A program made the translations under genes and the position numbers. A DNA stretch of 64,000 nt, from positions 62,001 through 126,000 of the forward strand of contig NZ_JPOS01000075.1 in NCBI RefSeq assembly GCF_000759025.1. Reading direction: 5' to 3'. This document shows, in pieces, positions 1 to 8,494 of the stretch (within the stretch, counting starts at the first letter, position 1; the number at the start of each line of letters is the position of its first letter). The stretch comes from Phaeodactylibacter xiamenensis. GTDB taxonomy: Bacteria; Bacteroidota; Bacteroidia; Chitinophagales; Saprospiraceae. The notes beneath the pieces are model-generated. The model saw nothing but the letters and a program-made list of their open reading frames with translations. It searched no databases and was not told the origin of the DNA.

Positions 1-279
1 GACTTCCAGTTTTTGCTCCGGGTAGTTGAGGGAGGCGTTGCCCAAAGCCACCCGCTCGGCACACAGGCACATGGGATAAGCCGCGTTTTCCTGATTGGCA
101 CCCTGTACGATGGTCCCGTTGGATAGTTGTGCAGCGGCACCAACTTTAAAGTTAGAATAAGGAGCATAAGCCAAATCCATGGCCTGGCCTGCCGATTGCA
201 GCAATGTCTGATCTGCTGCTGATAACTCATCAACACTATCGTAGATACGGATATTGGTTTCCAGCTTTCGAAGTCGCAT
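1..279 (-). CDS. cdd: Cytidine deaminase, C-terminus beyond the window edge
   Basis: Reading leftward from the ATG at 279, 93 codons stay open to the window edge. The protein has YSNFKVGAAA, then ENAAYP and CAERVAL, the hallmark of tetrameric zinc cytidine deaminases (salvage of cytidine and deoxycytidine to uridine and deoxyuridine). In CAER the Cys is a zinc ligand and the Glu the proton shuttle. The second zinc motif (PCxxC) would lie outside the window. The N-terminal extension of about 35 residues before YSNFKVGA is longer than in the shortest homologues, but the chosen ATG is the first one visible. It diverges from the saccharopine dehydrogenase-family gene. Family assignment is strong; the 3' half cannot be checked. 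Confidence 0.93.
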   Translation of the reverse strand, partial: MRLRKLETNIRIYDSVDELSAADQTLLQSAGQAMDLAYAPYSNFKVGAAAQLSNGTIVQGANQENAAYPMCLCAERVALGNASLNYPEQKLEV

Positions 280-332
280 AGCGTTATATACAATTTGGAA
301 TTTAGCGGCAGGACCCGCTTTACAGTTTCAGG

Positions 333-360
333 CAAAGTTTTATCTTGCGCGAATCGGCAA
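333..360 (-). promoter_or_regulatory. Possible promoter of cdd
   Basis: On the minus strand a TTG (358-360) is followed after 17 bases by AAACTTTG (333-340), one mismatch from the Bacteroidota -7 box TAnnTTTG. The predicted start would lie about 45-50 bases before the cdd ATG. The motif is degenerate and the call is inference only. Confidence 0.3.
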
Positions 361-389
361 ATTACCTCAATAAACAGAAAAAACCAACC

Positions 390-1727
390 ATGACTAATAT
401 ATTGATCATCGGAGCCGGACGCTCTTCCAGTGCCTGTATCAATTATGTGCTTGGACAGGCACTGGAAAAAAACTGGTTTGTGACCGTTGCAGATGCAGAC
501 CCGCAGCTGGCTGAGGCGCGGGTAAAAGGGCACCCCAACGGCCGCCCCGCCTGGCTTGATGTTACCAAAGTAAATGACCGCCGCGACCTGATCGGGCGTG
601 CCGATTTGGTGGTCTCTCTCCTGCCTGCCCACCTGCACCTTGAGGTGGCTCACGATTGCATTAAGCTCAAAAAACACCTCATTACAGCTTCTTATGTCTC
701 CCAGGAACTCTACCGCCTTGGGGATGAAGCCCGCGACCGGGAGCTCATCTTCATGGGGGAAATGGGGCTGGACCCTGGCATCGATCATATGTCGGCCATG
801 CGGCAAATTAATGAGATTAAGGAAAAGGGCGGGAAAATCACGGCTTTCCGGTCTTATACAGGAGGACTGATTGCGCCCGAAAGCGACAATAACCCCTGGC
901 ACTATAAATTTACATGGAACCCACGCAACGTAGTCCTCGCCGGGCAGGGTACTGCACAGTACCTGGAAAACGGCAAGTACAAGTACATTCCCTACAACCG
1001 CCTATTTAAGGAATACCGGGTGGTTGATATTCCCGGTATGGGCGAGTTCGAAGTTTACGCCAACCGTGATTCCCTGCTCTACCGTGAGGTTTACGGGCTT
1101 TCAGATATTCCCAACATCCTTCGGGGCACCATCCGCTACCGGGGGTTCTGTGATGCATGGAATGCCCTGGTGAAGATTGGGCTGACCGATGGTTCTTATC
1201 CCATTCTGGAAAGTGAGCAGGTGAGCTACCACGAACTGATGGAAGGCTATCTCAGCCCTCAGAATAAGTCAGGATCCGTGCGCGACCGTATTGCTGATCT
1301 GCTGAAGCTGGACCCCGATGATGAGGTTATGCAGAAGCTGGACTGGCTGGGGCTTTTCCGCAAGAAGAAAGTAGGGCTGGCTAACGCGACGCCGGCGCTG
1401 ATTCTGGAAAACCTGCTCATGGAAAAGTGGAAGCTCGAACCCAGGGATAAGGACATGATTATCATGCAGCACGAGTTTGAATACGAGCTGGAGGGTAAAA
1501 AGAAAGAACTGATCTCCACTTTGGTAATGAAGGGGACGAATTCCAACGATACCGCCATGGCCAAACTGGTAGGATTGCCCCTGGGCATATTCGTTAAGCT
1601 GGTCATGGAAGGCCGTATTGAGTCCAAAGGCGTGAATATCCCGGTTATCCCTGAAGTATACGAGCCCGTATTGGATGAGCTGGAACAGTTCGGGGTGGTA
1701 TTTAAGGATGAGGTCCGGGACCTCTAA
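390..1727 (+). CDS. Saccharopine dehydrogenase-family protein (LYS9/lysine-6-dehydrogenase type)
   Basis: A 445-aa cytosolic enzyme. It begins MTNILIIGAGRSSSA, a Rossmann NAD(P)-binding fingerprint, followed by an acidic residue after the second strand (VTVADAD). Further family motifs are VVSLLPAHLH, GEMGLDPGIDHM and TGGLIAPESDNNPWHYKF, the last matching the saccharopine dehydrogenase (L-glutamate-forming) and lysine-dehydrogenase group. The likely role is lysine catabolism through saccharopine and aminoadipate semialdehyde, or the reverse reaction. The ATG at 390 was preferred over one at 345 because it starts directly at the Rossmann strand. A flippase gene follows after 6 bases, so the two are probably co-transcribed, though with no evident functional link. 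Substrate is inferred from family only. Confidence 0.88.
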   Translation: MTNILIIGAGRSSSACINYVLGQALEKNWFVTVADADPQLAEARVKGHPNGRPAWLDVTKVNDRRDLIGRADLVVSLLPAHLHLEVAHDCIKLKKHLITASYVSQELYRLGDEARDRELIFMGEMGLDPGIDHMSAMRQINEIKEKGGKITAFRSYTGGLIAPESDNNPWHYKFTWNPRNVVLAGQGTAQYLENGKYKYIPYNRLFKEYRVVDIPGMGEFEVYANRDSLLYREVYGLSDIPNILRGTIRYRGFCDAWNALVKIGLTDGSYPILESEQVSYHELMEGYLSPQNKSGSVRDRIADLLKLDPDDEVMQKLDWLGLFRKKKVGLANATPALILENLLMEKWKLEPRDKDMIIMQHEFEYELEGKKKELISTLVMKGTNSNDTAMAKLVGLPLGIFVKLVMEGRIESKGVNIPVIPEVYEPVLDELEQFGVVFKDEVRDL

Positions 1728-1733
1728 GCCCGG

Positions 1734-3038
1734 ATGTTGAAGGCGCTGTTCCAAATTGATAACGTAAGGGCTATGCAGGGCAATGCTTTGTCCCGGCAGG
1801 GCAGCGCCATCCTAATCTCTATTCTACTGGCCAAAACAGCATTGCCCAAGGAAAGCATTGGCTGGTACGAGCAGTTATTGTACCTGGGCTATGTGCTCAC
1901 CTCTTTTTGGGTAACGGGGTTCATGCAGGCCCTGCTGTCCCGCTTCAGCAAAGTGGAAACAGGACAGCGGGCAGTTTTCCTAACCAATGTAGCCCTGATT
2001 TTCGGGAGTATCGGTGCTGCCCTGACGCTTGGCTTCTGGTGGGGGCGGCATTGGCTGGTACCGCTGCTGACTGGTCAGGCGGACCTGCCCTTTCTGTTTC
2101 CTTTCCTGCTGTTTCTCTGGCTCAACCTGGCAACCTTCCTGCTGGAAAATTTTTACCTGCTCTGGGACCGCCCCGGTGAGCTACTTTGGTTTGCCGGGCT
2201 GACCTATGCTGCACAAATCGCCGCGGTGGTTTATCCGGCATGGATGGGGTGGGGGCTGGGCCCGGCCATCTGGGCGCTGGCAGGGCTGGGCGGGTTGCGT
2301 TTCCTCTGGTTGTTGATCCGCCTGAGCCATCTGGGGCAATGGGGCTGGCAGAGGGAAGCGGTGAGGAGATGGTTGCTGTCCGCCTGGCCATTGGTCCTTT
2401 ACGCAGCTGTGGGCACAATGAGTTTGGCATTCGACCCCTGGCTGGTCAATTACCATTTTGATGGCGACCCGGACATCTTCGCCATTTTTCGGTATGGGGC
2501 AAGGGAGTTGCCGCTCGCTATGGCGCTGGCTGCTGCCTTTGGGACGGCCATGCTGCCTGCCGTCTCCGCTAATTTGCAGGAAGCACTGCCCGTAATGCGC
2601 CGGAAGTCGCTAAGGCTTTACCACTTGCTCTTTCCCCTTACCCTGGCATTGATGCTAAGCAGCCCATACTGGTTTACCTGGGTGTTCAGTGCTGCATTTG
2701 AAGACAGCATTCCGGTATTCAATGCCTTTCTGCTAATCCTGGTTAGCCGGATGCTTTTCCCACGCACTGTGCTCATAGCCCTGGACGCCAACCGTGCGGT
2801 CTTCTACTTTTCGCTGGTGGAGCTGTTGCTGAATGTGGTGCTGGGCTTTTTGCTGGTGGTACCCTTCGGCCTTTTGGGCGTAGCCTGGGCAACCGTAATT
2901 GCTTACACTATAGATAAATTATTGCTTTGCCTTTACCTGTACTACCGCTTCGGTATTGCTCCGGCAGCTTATACACCGGTAGGTTGGTGGGGAAGCTATA
3001 CCTTATTGTTAATCATTGGCTATGTACTAACCTTTTGA
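1734..3038 (+). CDS. Polysaccharide/lipid-linked oligosaccharide flippase (MOP superfamily, Wzx-like)
   Basis: A 434-aa, very hydrophobic protein with about 12 predicted membrane segments. It opens with an amphipathic helix and RQGSAILISILLAK, the usual start of O-antigen and capsule flippases. Charged loops with Arg lie between helices, and the C-terminal pairs (LILVSRMLFPRTVLIALDAN, FGLLGVAWATVIAYTIDKL) match the polysaccharide biosynthesis C-terminal region. It probably flips undecaprenyl-linked glycans across the inner membrane. It starts 6 bases after the preceding gene and its 3' end overlaps queD on the other strand by 12 bases. No glycosyltransferase cluster is adjacent, so the substrate is unknown. 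Confidence 0.8.
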   Translation: MLKALFQIDNVRAMQGNALSRQGSAILISILLAKTALPKESIGWYEQLLYLGYVLTSFWVTGFMQALLSRFSKVETGQRAVFLTNVALIFGSIGAALTLGFWWGRHWLVPLLTGQADLPFLFPFLLFLWLNLATFLLENFYLLWDRPGELLWFAGLTYAAQIAAVVYPAWMGWGLGPAIWALAGLGGLRFLWLLIRLSHLGQWGWQREAVRRWLLSAWPLVLYAAVGTMSLAFDPWLVNYHFDGDPDIFAIFRYGARELPLAMALAAAFGTAMLPAVSANLQEALPVMRRKSLRLYHLLFPLTLALMLSSPYWFTWVFSAAFEDSIPVFNAFLLILVSRMLFPRTVLIALDANRAVFYFSLVELLLNVVLGFLLVVPFGLLGVAWATVIAYTIDKLLLCLYLYYRFGIAPAAYTPVGWWGSYTLLLIIGYVLTF

Positions 3039-3395
3039 GTGTTCCCCTTCGTAAATTACCCCCGCCGTAGGTGTTTCCCAAAGTTCGATTTTGGCCAGTT
3101 GGGGCAGCTCGGGTTTGAGCTTTCGCCAAATCCAGGGCGCAATATTTTCCACAGTAGGGTTTTCCAGCCCTGGCACATCATTTAAGTACTGATGGTCGAG
3201 CAGGGGTTCTACCTTCTTCCAGGCTTTTTTTACCTCTCCGAAGTCCACCACCCAGCCCATTTCCGGGTCTGCTTCGCCTTCCAGAAAAAGTTTAAGCCGG
3301 TAGGTATGGCCGTGCAGGTTGCGGCATTTGTGCTCCTGCGGCACCTTAGGCAGAAAGTGGGCAGCATCGAAAGTGAATTCCTTGAAGATCAGCAT
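3027..3395 (-). CDS. queD: 6-carboxy-5,6,7,8-tetrahydropterin synthase (QueD/PTPS family)
   Basis: 122 aa, the normal length for QueD. Zinc-ligand histidines are seen in AAHFLPK and in LHGHTY. The catalytic Cys lies just before the latter (EHKCRNLHGHTY), an Asp-His pair in LLDHQYLND, and the substrate-anchoring Glu in IELWETPTAGVIY. It converts dihydroneopterin triphosphate to 6-carboxy-tetrahydropterin in queuosine/7-deazaguanine synthesis. No other que gene is in the window. The eukaryote-type PTPS activity cannot be excluded from sequence alone. Confidence 0.93.
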   Translation of the reverse strand: MLIFKEFTFDAAHFLPKVPQEHKCRNLHGHTYRLKLFLEGEADPEMGWVVDFGEVKKAWKKVEPLLDHQYLNDVPGLENPTVENIAPWIWRKLKPELPQLAKIELWETPTAGVIYEGEHSKG

Positions 3396-3419
3396 ACAGG
3401 TCGGATTTTAAAAGTTGCG

Positions 3420-3427
3420 CAAAGATA
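3420..3427 (-). promoter_or_regulatory. -7 promoter box of queD
   Basis: The minus strand reads TATCTTTG, a perfect match to the Bacteroidota primary sigma -7 consensus TAnnTTTG, about 25 bases before the queD ATG. No clear -33 TTG is seen at the usual distance. Confidence 0.5.
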
Positions 3428-3481
3428 GGGCGGTCTCCGTCCCCGGCAGATGAGAATCGTCACTGCCATTTCCTGCCGTTT

Positions 3482-3586
3482 TGTCATTCTGTCAGTCCCC
3501 GCCGGGGCATAGCGGGAATACTTGTCAGTAAAAAGCCCATGATTTCAGCGAAAGTGTCAGGCAGCCCGGCTTGGCATGTAGCTTGA
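3482..3586 (+). promoter_or_regulatory. dnaK control region: phased TGTCAG repeats and sigma-54-like element
   Basis: TGTCAG occurs at 3490, 3523 and 3555, that is, at intervals of 33 and 32 bases (about three helical turns), and a related TGTCAT lies at 3482. Downstream, TGGCAT (3572-3577) is followed after exactly 5 bases by TTGA (3583-3586), close to the -24/-12 sigma-54 consensus TGGCAC-N5-TTGC. This would start transcription about 40 bases before the dnaK ATG. No TAnnTTTG box was found in the right place. The phased repeats could be activator or repressor sites. Function is inferred. Confidence 0.4.
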
Positions 3587-3634
3587 TGTTACAAAGCCTG
3601 AAAACTAAAAGAACAAAATTCAAAAGCACATAAT

Positions 3635-5563
3635 ATGGGTAAAATTATTGGGATCGACTTAGGTACGACCAACTCTTGTGTGGCTGTGATGGAGGGTAAC
3701 GAGCCCGTTGTCATTCCTAATGACGAAGGCCGGCGCACGACCCCCTCCGTAGTCGCATTCATGGATAATGGTGAGCGCAAAATTGGTGACCCGGCTAAGC
3801 GCCAGGCGATTACTAACCCACAGCGCACCATCTCTTCCATCAAGCGTTTCATGGGGCAACGGTATAGCGAGGTGGCAGGTGAAGTAGACCGCTCCTCTTA
3901 TAAGGTTGTCAAAGGAGATAACGATACCATTCGTGTAGATATTGACGGACGGATGTACACCGCGCAGGAGATTTCAGCGATGGTACTTCAGAAGATGAAG
4001 AAAGTAGCTGAAGACTTCCTGGGTAGCGAAGTGACAGAAGCAGTCGTGACTGTTCCTGCTTACTTTAATGACTCTCAGCGTCAGGCAACCAAAGAAGCAG
4101 GTGAAATCGCCGGTCTTAAGGTTAGCCGTATCATTAACGAGCCTACTGCGGCTGCACTGGCTTATGGCCTGGACAAGCGCGATCAGGATGCCACGATCGC
4201 TGTATATGACCTCGGTGGTGGTACTTTCGATATTTCCATCCTGGAACTGGGCGAAGGCGTTTTCGAAGTGAAGTCTACCAATGGTGATACCCACCTTGGT
4301 GGTGATGACTTCGACCGCGTGATTATTGATCACCTGGCAGCTTCTTTCAAGGAGCAGGAAAATATCGACTTGCGCAAAGACCCTATGGCCCTGCAGCGCT
4401 TGAAAGATGCAGCAGAGAAAGCAAAAATTGAGCTTTCTTCTTCTTCCGAAACAGAAATTAACCTGCCTTATATTACGGCTGTGGATGGTGTGCCTAAGCA
4501 CCTGGTGCTGAAGCTGACCCGCTCTAAGTTTGAGCAACTGGCAGATGAGCTTGTACAGCGTACCCTTGAGCCTTGTAAGAAAGCTTTGGATGATGCAGGT
4601 CTCAACAAGAGTGAAATCGACGAGGTTATCCTGGTCGGCGGATCCACCCGTATCCCACGCATTCAGCAGGCGGTCGAGGAATTCTTCGGCAAGAAGCCTA
4701 ACAAAGGGGTGAACCCGGATGAGGTAGTCGCCATCGGTGCTTCCATTCAGGGTGGTGTACTTAGCGGTGATGTACAGGATGTACTCCTGCTTGACGTAAC
4801 GCCGCTTTCACTGGGTATTGAAACCATGGGTGGTGTGTACGATGTGGTAATCGAATCCAACTCGACTATCCCAACCAAGAAGTCGAAAATCTATTCCACT
4901 GCCGCAGACAATCAGCCAAGTGTGGAAATCCACGTGCTACAGGGCGAGCGCCCAATGGCAAAGGACAACCGTACAGTAGGCCGCTTTATCCTGGACGGTA
5001 TTCCACCGGCACCACGCGGCGTACCTCAGATTGAAGTGACCTTTGATATGGACGCCAACGGTATTTTAACGGTGGCTTCCAAAGACAAGGGTACCGGCAA
5101 AGAACAGTCTATCCGCATCGAAGCTTCCACCGGTCTTTCCCAGGAAGAGATCGCACGTATGAAAGCTGAAGCGGAAGCCAATGCCGACGAGGACAAAAAG
5201 GCGAAGGAGCGCATCGAAAAAATGAATGCTGCCGACAACCTGGCTTTCCAGACCGAAAAGCAGCTGAAGGAATACGGTGACAAACTGCCAGCCGATAAGA
5301 AAGAGAAAATCGAGAAAGCAGTAGCCGACGTTCGTGAAGCCCACAAAGCTGAAGATTTGGACCGCCTCGACGCAGCAACTGAAGCGCTGAATGCCGCATG
5401 GCAGGAAGCCAGTCAGGACATCTACAACGCCACTCAGCAGGCAGGCGGTGCCGAAGGCGCTACTGCTGATCAGGCACAAGGCAATGCCGGTGCTGATGCA
5501 GGTGGTGCGGATGATGTCACTGATGTAGAATTTGAAGAAGTAGACGAAGACAAGAAAAGCTAA
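3635..5563 (+). CDS. dnaK: Molecular chaperone DnaK (Hsp70)
   Basis: 642 aa, normal length. The three Hsp70 signatures are present: [16 protein letters not shown] near the N-terminus, [15 protein letters not shown] around residue 190, and [16 protein letters not shown] around 330. The substrate-binding domain and helical lid follow, then a Gly/Ala-rich linker and an acidic tail ending in [16 protein letters not shown], typical of bacterial DnaK. It is the ATP-dependent folding chaperone of the DnaK-DnaJ-GrpE system, but neither partner gene is adjacent. A strong hairpin lies just downstream and an unusual control region upstream. Confidence 0.99.
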   Translation: MGKIIGIDLGTTNSCVAVMEGNEPVVIPNDEGRRTTPSVVAFMDNGERKIGDPAKRQAITNPQRTISSIKRFMGQRYSEVAGEVDRSSYKVVKGDNDTIRVDIDGRMYTAQEISAMVLQKMKKVAEDFLGSEVTEAVVTVPAYFNDSQRQATKEAGEIAGLKVSRIINEPTAAALAYGLDKRDQDATIAVYDLGGGTFDISILELGEGVFEVKSTNGDTHLGGDDFDRVIIDHLAASFKEQENIDLRKDPMALQRLKDAAEKAKIELSSSSETEINLPYITAVDGVPKHLVLKLTRSKFEQLADELVQRTLEPCKKALDDAGLNKSEIDEVILVGGSTRIPRIQQAVEEFFGKKPNKGVNPDEVVAIGASIQGGVLSGDVQDVLLLDVTPLSLGIETMGGVYDVVIESNSTIPTKKSKIYSTAADNQPSVEIHVLQGERPMAKDNRTVGRFILDGIPPAPRGVPQIEVTFDMDANGILTVASKDKGTGKEQSIRIEASTGLSQEEIARMKAEAEANADEDKKAKERIEKMNAADNLAFQTEKQLKEYGDKLPADKKEKIEKAVADVREAHKAEDLDRLDAATEALNAAWQEASQDIYNATQQAGGAEGATADQAQGNAGADAGGADDVTDVEFEEVDEDKKS

Positions 5564-5592
5564 GCTGTGACAGTCAACGTCTGAATGATAAG

Positions 5593-5622
5593 CAGGCTCG
5601 CTCCGGTTTCGGGGCGAGCCTG
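5593..5622. terminator. Bidirectional hairpin terminator between dnaK and the PDZ gene
   Basis: CAGGCTCGC and GCGAGCCTG pair. With inner pairs (one G-T wobble) the stem is 13 bp around a GTTT loop, followed by a T-rich stretch. It separates two convergent genes. Confidence 0.8.
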
Positions 5623-5636
5623 TGTTATTTGTAGCC

Positions 5637-6758
5637 TTATTGCAAAACGACTTTGCGGGTAAGCGAGCGCGGGCCTTGCCGGATCTCCAGGAAGTAAATT
5701 CCGCGGACGCCGTTCGCAATATCGATACGGTCGCTGAAAGTCCCTGTAAACTCGCCCAGCGTATTAAAATAAACAGTTTGCCCTGCCGGATTGTAAATGT
5801 ATACCGCTGTCTCGCCCCGCTGCGGCAGCTCAAACTGTATATCGAAGATACCGGTATTGGGATTTGGGAAGATATTCAGGGCTTCAATGGCCAAATTACG
5901 AACTACCGGCTCCTGAACCTCTGCCGCTGAGGCGACCGTCTGACTAATGCCGGAAGGGGCATTCACCACAGAGATGGGAAGAACGGTCGCCTCCTGCCGC
6001 GTAACAGGCTGAAGCTCAACCTGAGGAACAGGCGGCAAATCATCTTCCTGAGGCTGAATGATTTCAGGTCCGTTAGGTCTGCTGTGGTTGCCGTGGGTAG
6101 CGGCCTGAGATTTAATGGGGCGGTTGCGGGTAAATATTTCCCCGTTGTGGTAAACAGACACTTGTATGGGGTCTCCGACCTTCCGCATGTCGATCATCGG
6201 GCTAAGGTCGTGCCAGTCCGCTACCGGGTTGCCATCAATGGCAGTAATGATGTCGCCGCGTTTCAGCCCCATAGCCTGAGCGGTAGAGTTATGCACTACG
6301 CTGACCGGCACACCGGCTACGCCCTCTGGAAGTTCATCATGAACCTGGCTGATGCCGAGAAAGGGATCTTCTGAATTTGGTTGGTGCGGCATATCCAAAT
6401 CTCCACGCCGGCTCAAAAATAAGGTCCGGCTTAGTGCTTCGCCTTTACGGTAGAAACCAATATCGACTTTGTCGCCCGGTACAAAATCTTCGAGCAGGTC
6501 ACTCAGGCCCTTTTGCTTACTGACGGTTTGTCCGTTAACAGCATAAACATAGTCCAGGGGCTGAAGCCCAGCCACCTGTGCCGGCGTCCCCGGGTAGAGT
6601 CGGTCAACGCGGCTGCCATAGGGTAGGGGGTAACCCAGTTTTTTCGCTTTTCCTAAGCTGATTTCGCTAGACTGAAAGCCAATCACGGGATCGTCATCGT
6701 TGTGGGCTAAGAGCTGAACTGAAATTAGTAAAGCCAAAAGAAGGGTAAGGTTTTTCAT
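5637..6758 (-). CDS. Secreted protein with two PDZ domains and a T9SS type A sorting domain
   Basis: 373 aa. It has a signal peptide (MKNLTLLLALLISVQLLA), a first PDZ-like domain (about 27-110; GSRVDRLYPGTPAQVAGLQP, DYVYAVNGQ) and a second (about 130-205; VVHNSTAQAMGLKRGDIITAIDGNPV). A Pro/Gln-rich linker follows, then a C-terminal type A sorting domain (from about 292; FPNPNTGIFDIQFELP, ending LTRKVVLQ). No protease or other catalytic domain is present, unlike HtrA or CtpA. It is predicted to be exported by Sec, moved across the outer membrane by T9SS and held at the surface, where the PDZ domains may bind protein C-termini. Function is unknown beyond that. Confidence 0.85.
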   Translation of the reverse strand: MKNLTLLLALLISVQLLAHNDDDPVIGFQSSEISLGKAKKLGYPLPYGSRVDRLYPGTPAQVAGLQPLDYVYAVNGQTVSKQKGLSDLLEDFVPGDKVDIGFYRKGEALSRTLFLSRRGDLDMPHQPNSEDPFLGISQVHDELPEGVAGVPVSVVHNSTAQAMGLKRGDIITAIDGNPVADWHDLSPMIDMRKVGDPIQVSVYHNGEIFTRNRPIKSQAATHGNHSRPNGPEIIQPQEDDLPPVPQVELQPVTRQEATVLPISVVNAPSGISQTVASAAEVQEPVVRNLAIEALNIFPNPNTGIFDIQFELPQRGETAVYIYNPAGQTVYFNTLGEFTGTFSDRIDIANGVRGIYFLEIRQGPRSLTRKVVLQ

Positions 6759-6812
6759 GAATCTTGTATTATCGGGTGAAAAAATTACCAGACTTACGAT
6801 TCGATTGGTCGA

Positions 6813-6839
6813 TTGGATTTTCGGTTGTATCTAATTTTG
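6813..6839 (+). promoter_or_regulatory. Promoter of the coiled-coil protein gene
   Basis: TAATTTTG (6832-6839) fits TAnnTTTG exactly. A TTG lies at 6813-6815, 16 bases upstream, a little closer than usual. This leaves a leader of about 50 bases before the ATG at 6898. Confidence 0.45.
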
Positions 6840-6897
6840 CTCAATCCGGGTGAGCATTCTGTCGACTTTCCTTGTTCAATGATAAAACCAAACCGTT

Positions 6898-7494
6898 ATG
6901 TCTACACTTAAGCAACGCATGCAAGACCGCCTCAAAGAATGGCAATCCGACCTGGAGCAACTGCAGGTACAGTTCAATCTGGGCAAAAAAGAAGCCGCCG
7001 AGGAATTTGAAAAGCAGAAAACCCGCCTTCAGCACTGGCTGGAAGAGCAGCAAGCCGAAGTGAAAGAAGAGTTCGGGGAAGCCCGGGCAGAGCTAAAGGA
7101 AGAATATGACGAACTATTGGCGAAGCTCAAAAAATCAAAGACAGCCGCTGCTGAAAACCTTGCAGAACAACAGGCTGCCTTCGGCTCCACTTTAGATAAC
7201 CTTCAGGCTAAAGCCAAAAAAGCAGCAGAAGAAGGCGAAGCCGGTTCGGCAGAAGCCGCAAGTTCGCTACAAGATCGCCTGATGCGGTTCCGGGCTCAGA
7301 TGGATGTGCTGGCCGCCAATGCCAAATCAGAAGCCTCAGAAGAGTACGAGGAAGCCCGGGAAGAAGCCCAAAAGCGCATTGCTGAACTCAAAAAGAAAAC
7401 TAACGAATGGCAGAGTGAAGCCAAGGAGGAATGGAAGGAATTTCAGGAAGATTTTGAGAAAGCATTCGGAAAATGGAAGAGCTACTTTAAATAG
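6898..7494 (+). CDS. Long coiled-coil protein of unknown function
   Basis: 198 aa, extremely rich in Glu, Lys, Ala and Gln, with heptad-like spacing over almost the whole length (LKEWQSDLEQLQVQF, LKEEYDELLAKLKKSK, KRIAELKKKTNEWQSEAKEE). It has no signal peptide, membrane segment or Cys. A Gly/Ser-containing break around residues 118-125 divides two helices. It resembles apolipoprotein-like or stress-related helical proteins in composition only, and I do not recognise a family. A palindromic mobile element follows directly, then the GPP34 gene on the same strand. Confidence 0.7.
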   Translation: MSTLKQRMQDRLKEWQSDLEQLQVQFNLGKKEAAEEFEKQKTRLQHWLEEQQAEVKEEFGEARAELKEEYDELLAKLKKSKTAAAENLAEQQAAFGSTLDNLQAKAKKAAEEGEAGSAEAASSLQDRLMRFRAQMDVLAANAKSEASEEYEEAREEAQKRIAELKKKTNEWQSEAKEEWKEFQEDFEKAFGKWKSYFK

Positions 7495-7502
7495 GATTCA
7501 TC

Positions 7503-7696
7503 TATAGTTCTCCAAGGCAGGATTTGTGCAAAGTTGACGCAGGTATTTTTTTCGCTCGCAAGGCGAAAAACGCAGGCATAGCCTACACGAAGCGTGGGGA
7601 TAAGGGGCCCCACGATGAAGTCGGCGAGGCTTTTCAACGCAGCGAGCGGAAAAAAGAGCAAGTCAAAATGCATTAATCTCGCCTTGGAGAACTATA
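7503..7696. mobile_element. MITE-like palindromic element with 16-bp perfect terminal inverted repeats
   Basis: The first 16 bases (7503-7518, TATAGTTCTCCAAGGC) are the exact reverse complement of the last 16 (7681-7696). The pairing continues inward imperfectly (TGCA and TTGAC on both arms, then CGCTCGC) to a GC-rich centre around GGGGATAAGGGGCCCC. The element is thus one long imperfect hairpin of about 194 bp. It has no convincing ORF and sits exactly between two genes. It is best explained as a non-autonomous miniature element. No target-site duplication is obvious. Confidence 0.65.
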
Positions 7697-7766
7697 AACA
7701 GGGCACTGGTCGGTAGAGTTTTCTGGCATCATCTGGTAAAGAAGCTTATATTCCCTCAAAAAAGAT

Positions 7767-8426
7767 ATGGACCTTTACCTGCACGAAGCCATTACACTGA
7801 TTAGCCTGGACGACGAAAAAGGTAACTTTACGCACGCCGGGGGCTATATCAACTACGCCTTCGGCGCTGCTTTTATGATCGACCTCCTGCTCGAAGAGCG
7901 CATTAAAATTGAGGACGGCCGCGTTCATCTGCTTACCAATGCCATTACCGACAGCCGGGCCCTCAATAACCTCATCGAACGCATCGCAAAGCGCAAAAAG
8001 CCGGACCGGATTTCCAACTGGATACATATCTGCGTACAGCGCCTGGGCAAACTCCGTCAACTGACGGTAGACAAACTGGTGCAGGAAGGCGTACTGGAGA
8101 AAACCGAAGGCAAAGTGCTCTGGGTTTTTTCCGTAGACCGGTATCCAACCAAAGATGCAGCGCCTGAAAATGAACTGCGGCAGCGCCTAAAGGCATTAAT
8201 GCTGGACGAAGCCACCGAGCCTGATAAAAAGGAACGCATGCTGCTGGTCATTATCCTGAAGTGTGAGCTTTATGCAGAGATGATTAAAGACAAAGCTCAG
8301 CGCAAAGCAGCCAAAGCCCGGATCGAGCAACTCACGGATGGCGAAAAAATGCAGGAAGAAGTTGGCAAGGCCGTTCAGGAAATGCTGACTGCAGTCATGA
8401 TAACCACCACTGTGGCAACGATGTAA
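7767..8426 (+). CDS. GPP34 (GOLPH3/Vps74-like) domain protein
   Basis: 219 aa, all GPP34 domain. It begins LYLHEAITLISLDDEKGNF (the family's LxLxEEl.LL.L.d..G), then INYAFGAAFMIDLLLEERIKIED and a C-terminal all-helical part. In eukaryotes GOLPH3 binds phosphatidylinositol-4-phosphate and Golgi glycosyltransferases. Bacterial members are known but poorly understood, and a link to membranes or secretion is inference. It has no signal peptide, so it should be cytosolic or peripheral. The nearest neighbours are a 68-aa membrane peptide and an AcpH-family gene on the same strand. Confidence 0.85.
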   Translation: MDLYLHEAITLISLDDEKGNFTHAGGYINYAFGAAFMIDLLLEERIKIEDGRVHLLTNAITDSRALNNLIERIAKRKKPDRISNWIHICVQRLGKLRQLTVDKLVQEGVLEKTEGKVLWVFSVDRYPTKDAAPENELRQRLKALMLDEATEPDKKERMLLVIILKCELYAEMIKDKAQRKAAKARIEQLTDGEKMQEEVGKAVQEMLTAVMITTTVATM

Positions 8427-8494
8427 GTGCTCTTAACATTTTAGTAAAAAATATATGCAGTCCGGGCTGCGTTATCTCACCGTACCAAAACCCA

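Noticed and set aside
3396-3634. CIRCE operator before dnaK
   Set aside because: No TTAGCACTC-N9-GAGTGCTAA-like palindrome is present, so HrcA control is not supported.
5066-5833. 255-codon minus-strand ORF opposite the 3' end of dnaK
   Set aside because: It overlaps dnaK, a terminator hairpin and the PDZ gene in another frame, with no motifs.
7504-7673. Short minus-strand ORF in the MITE-like element
   Set aside because: 63 codons within a palindrome, with no start context or known family; better explained as non-coding.
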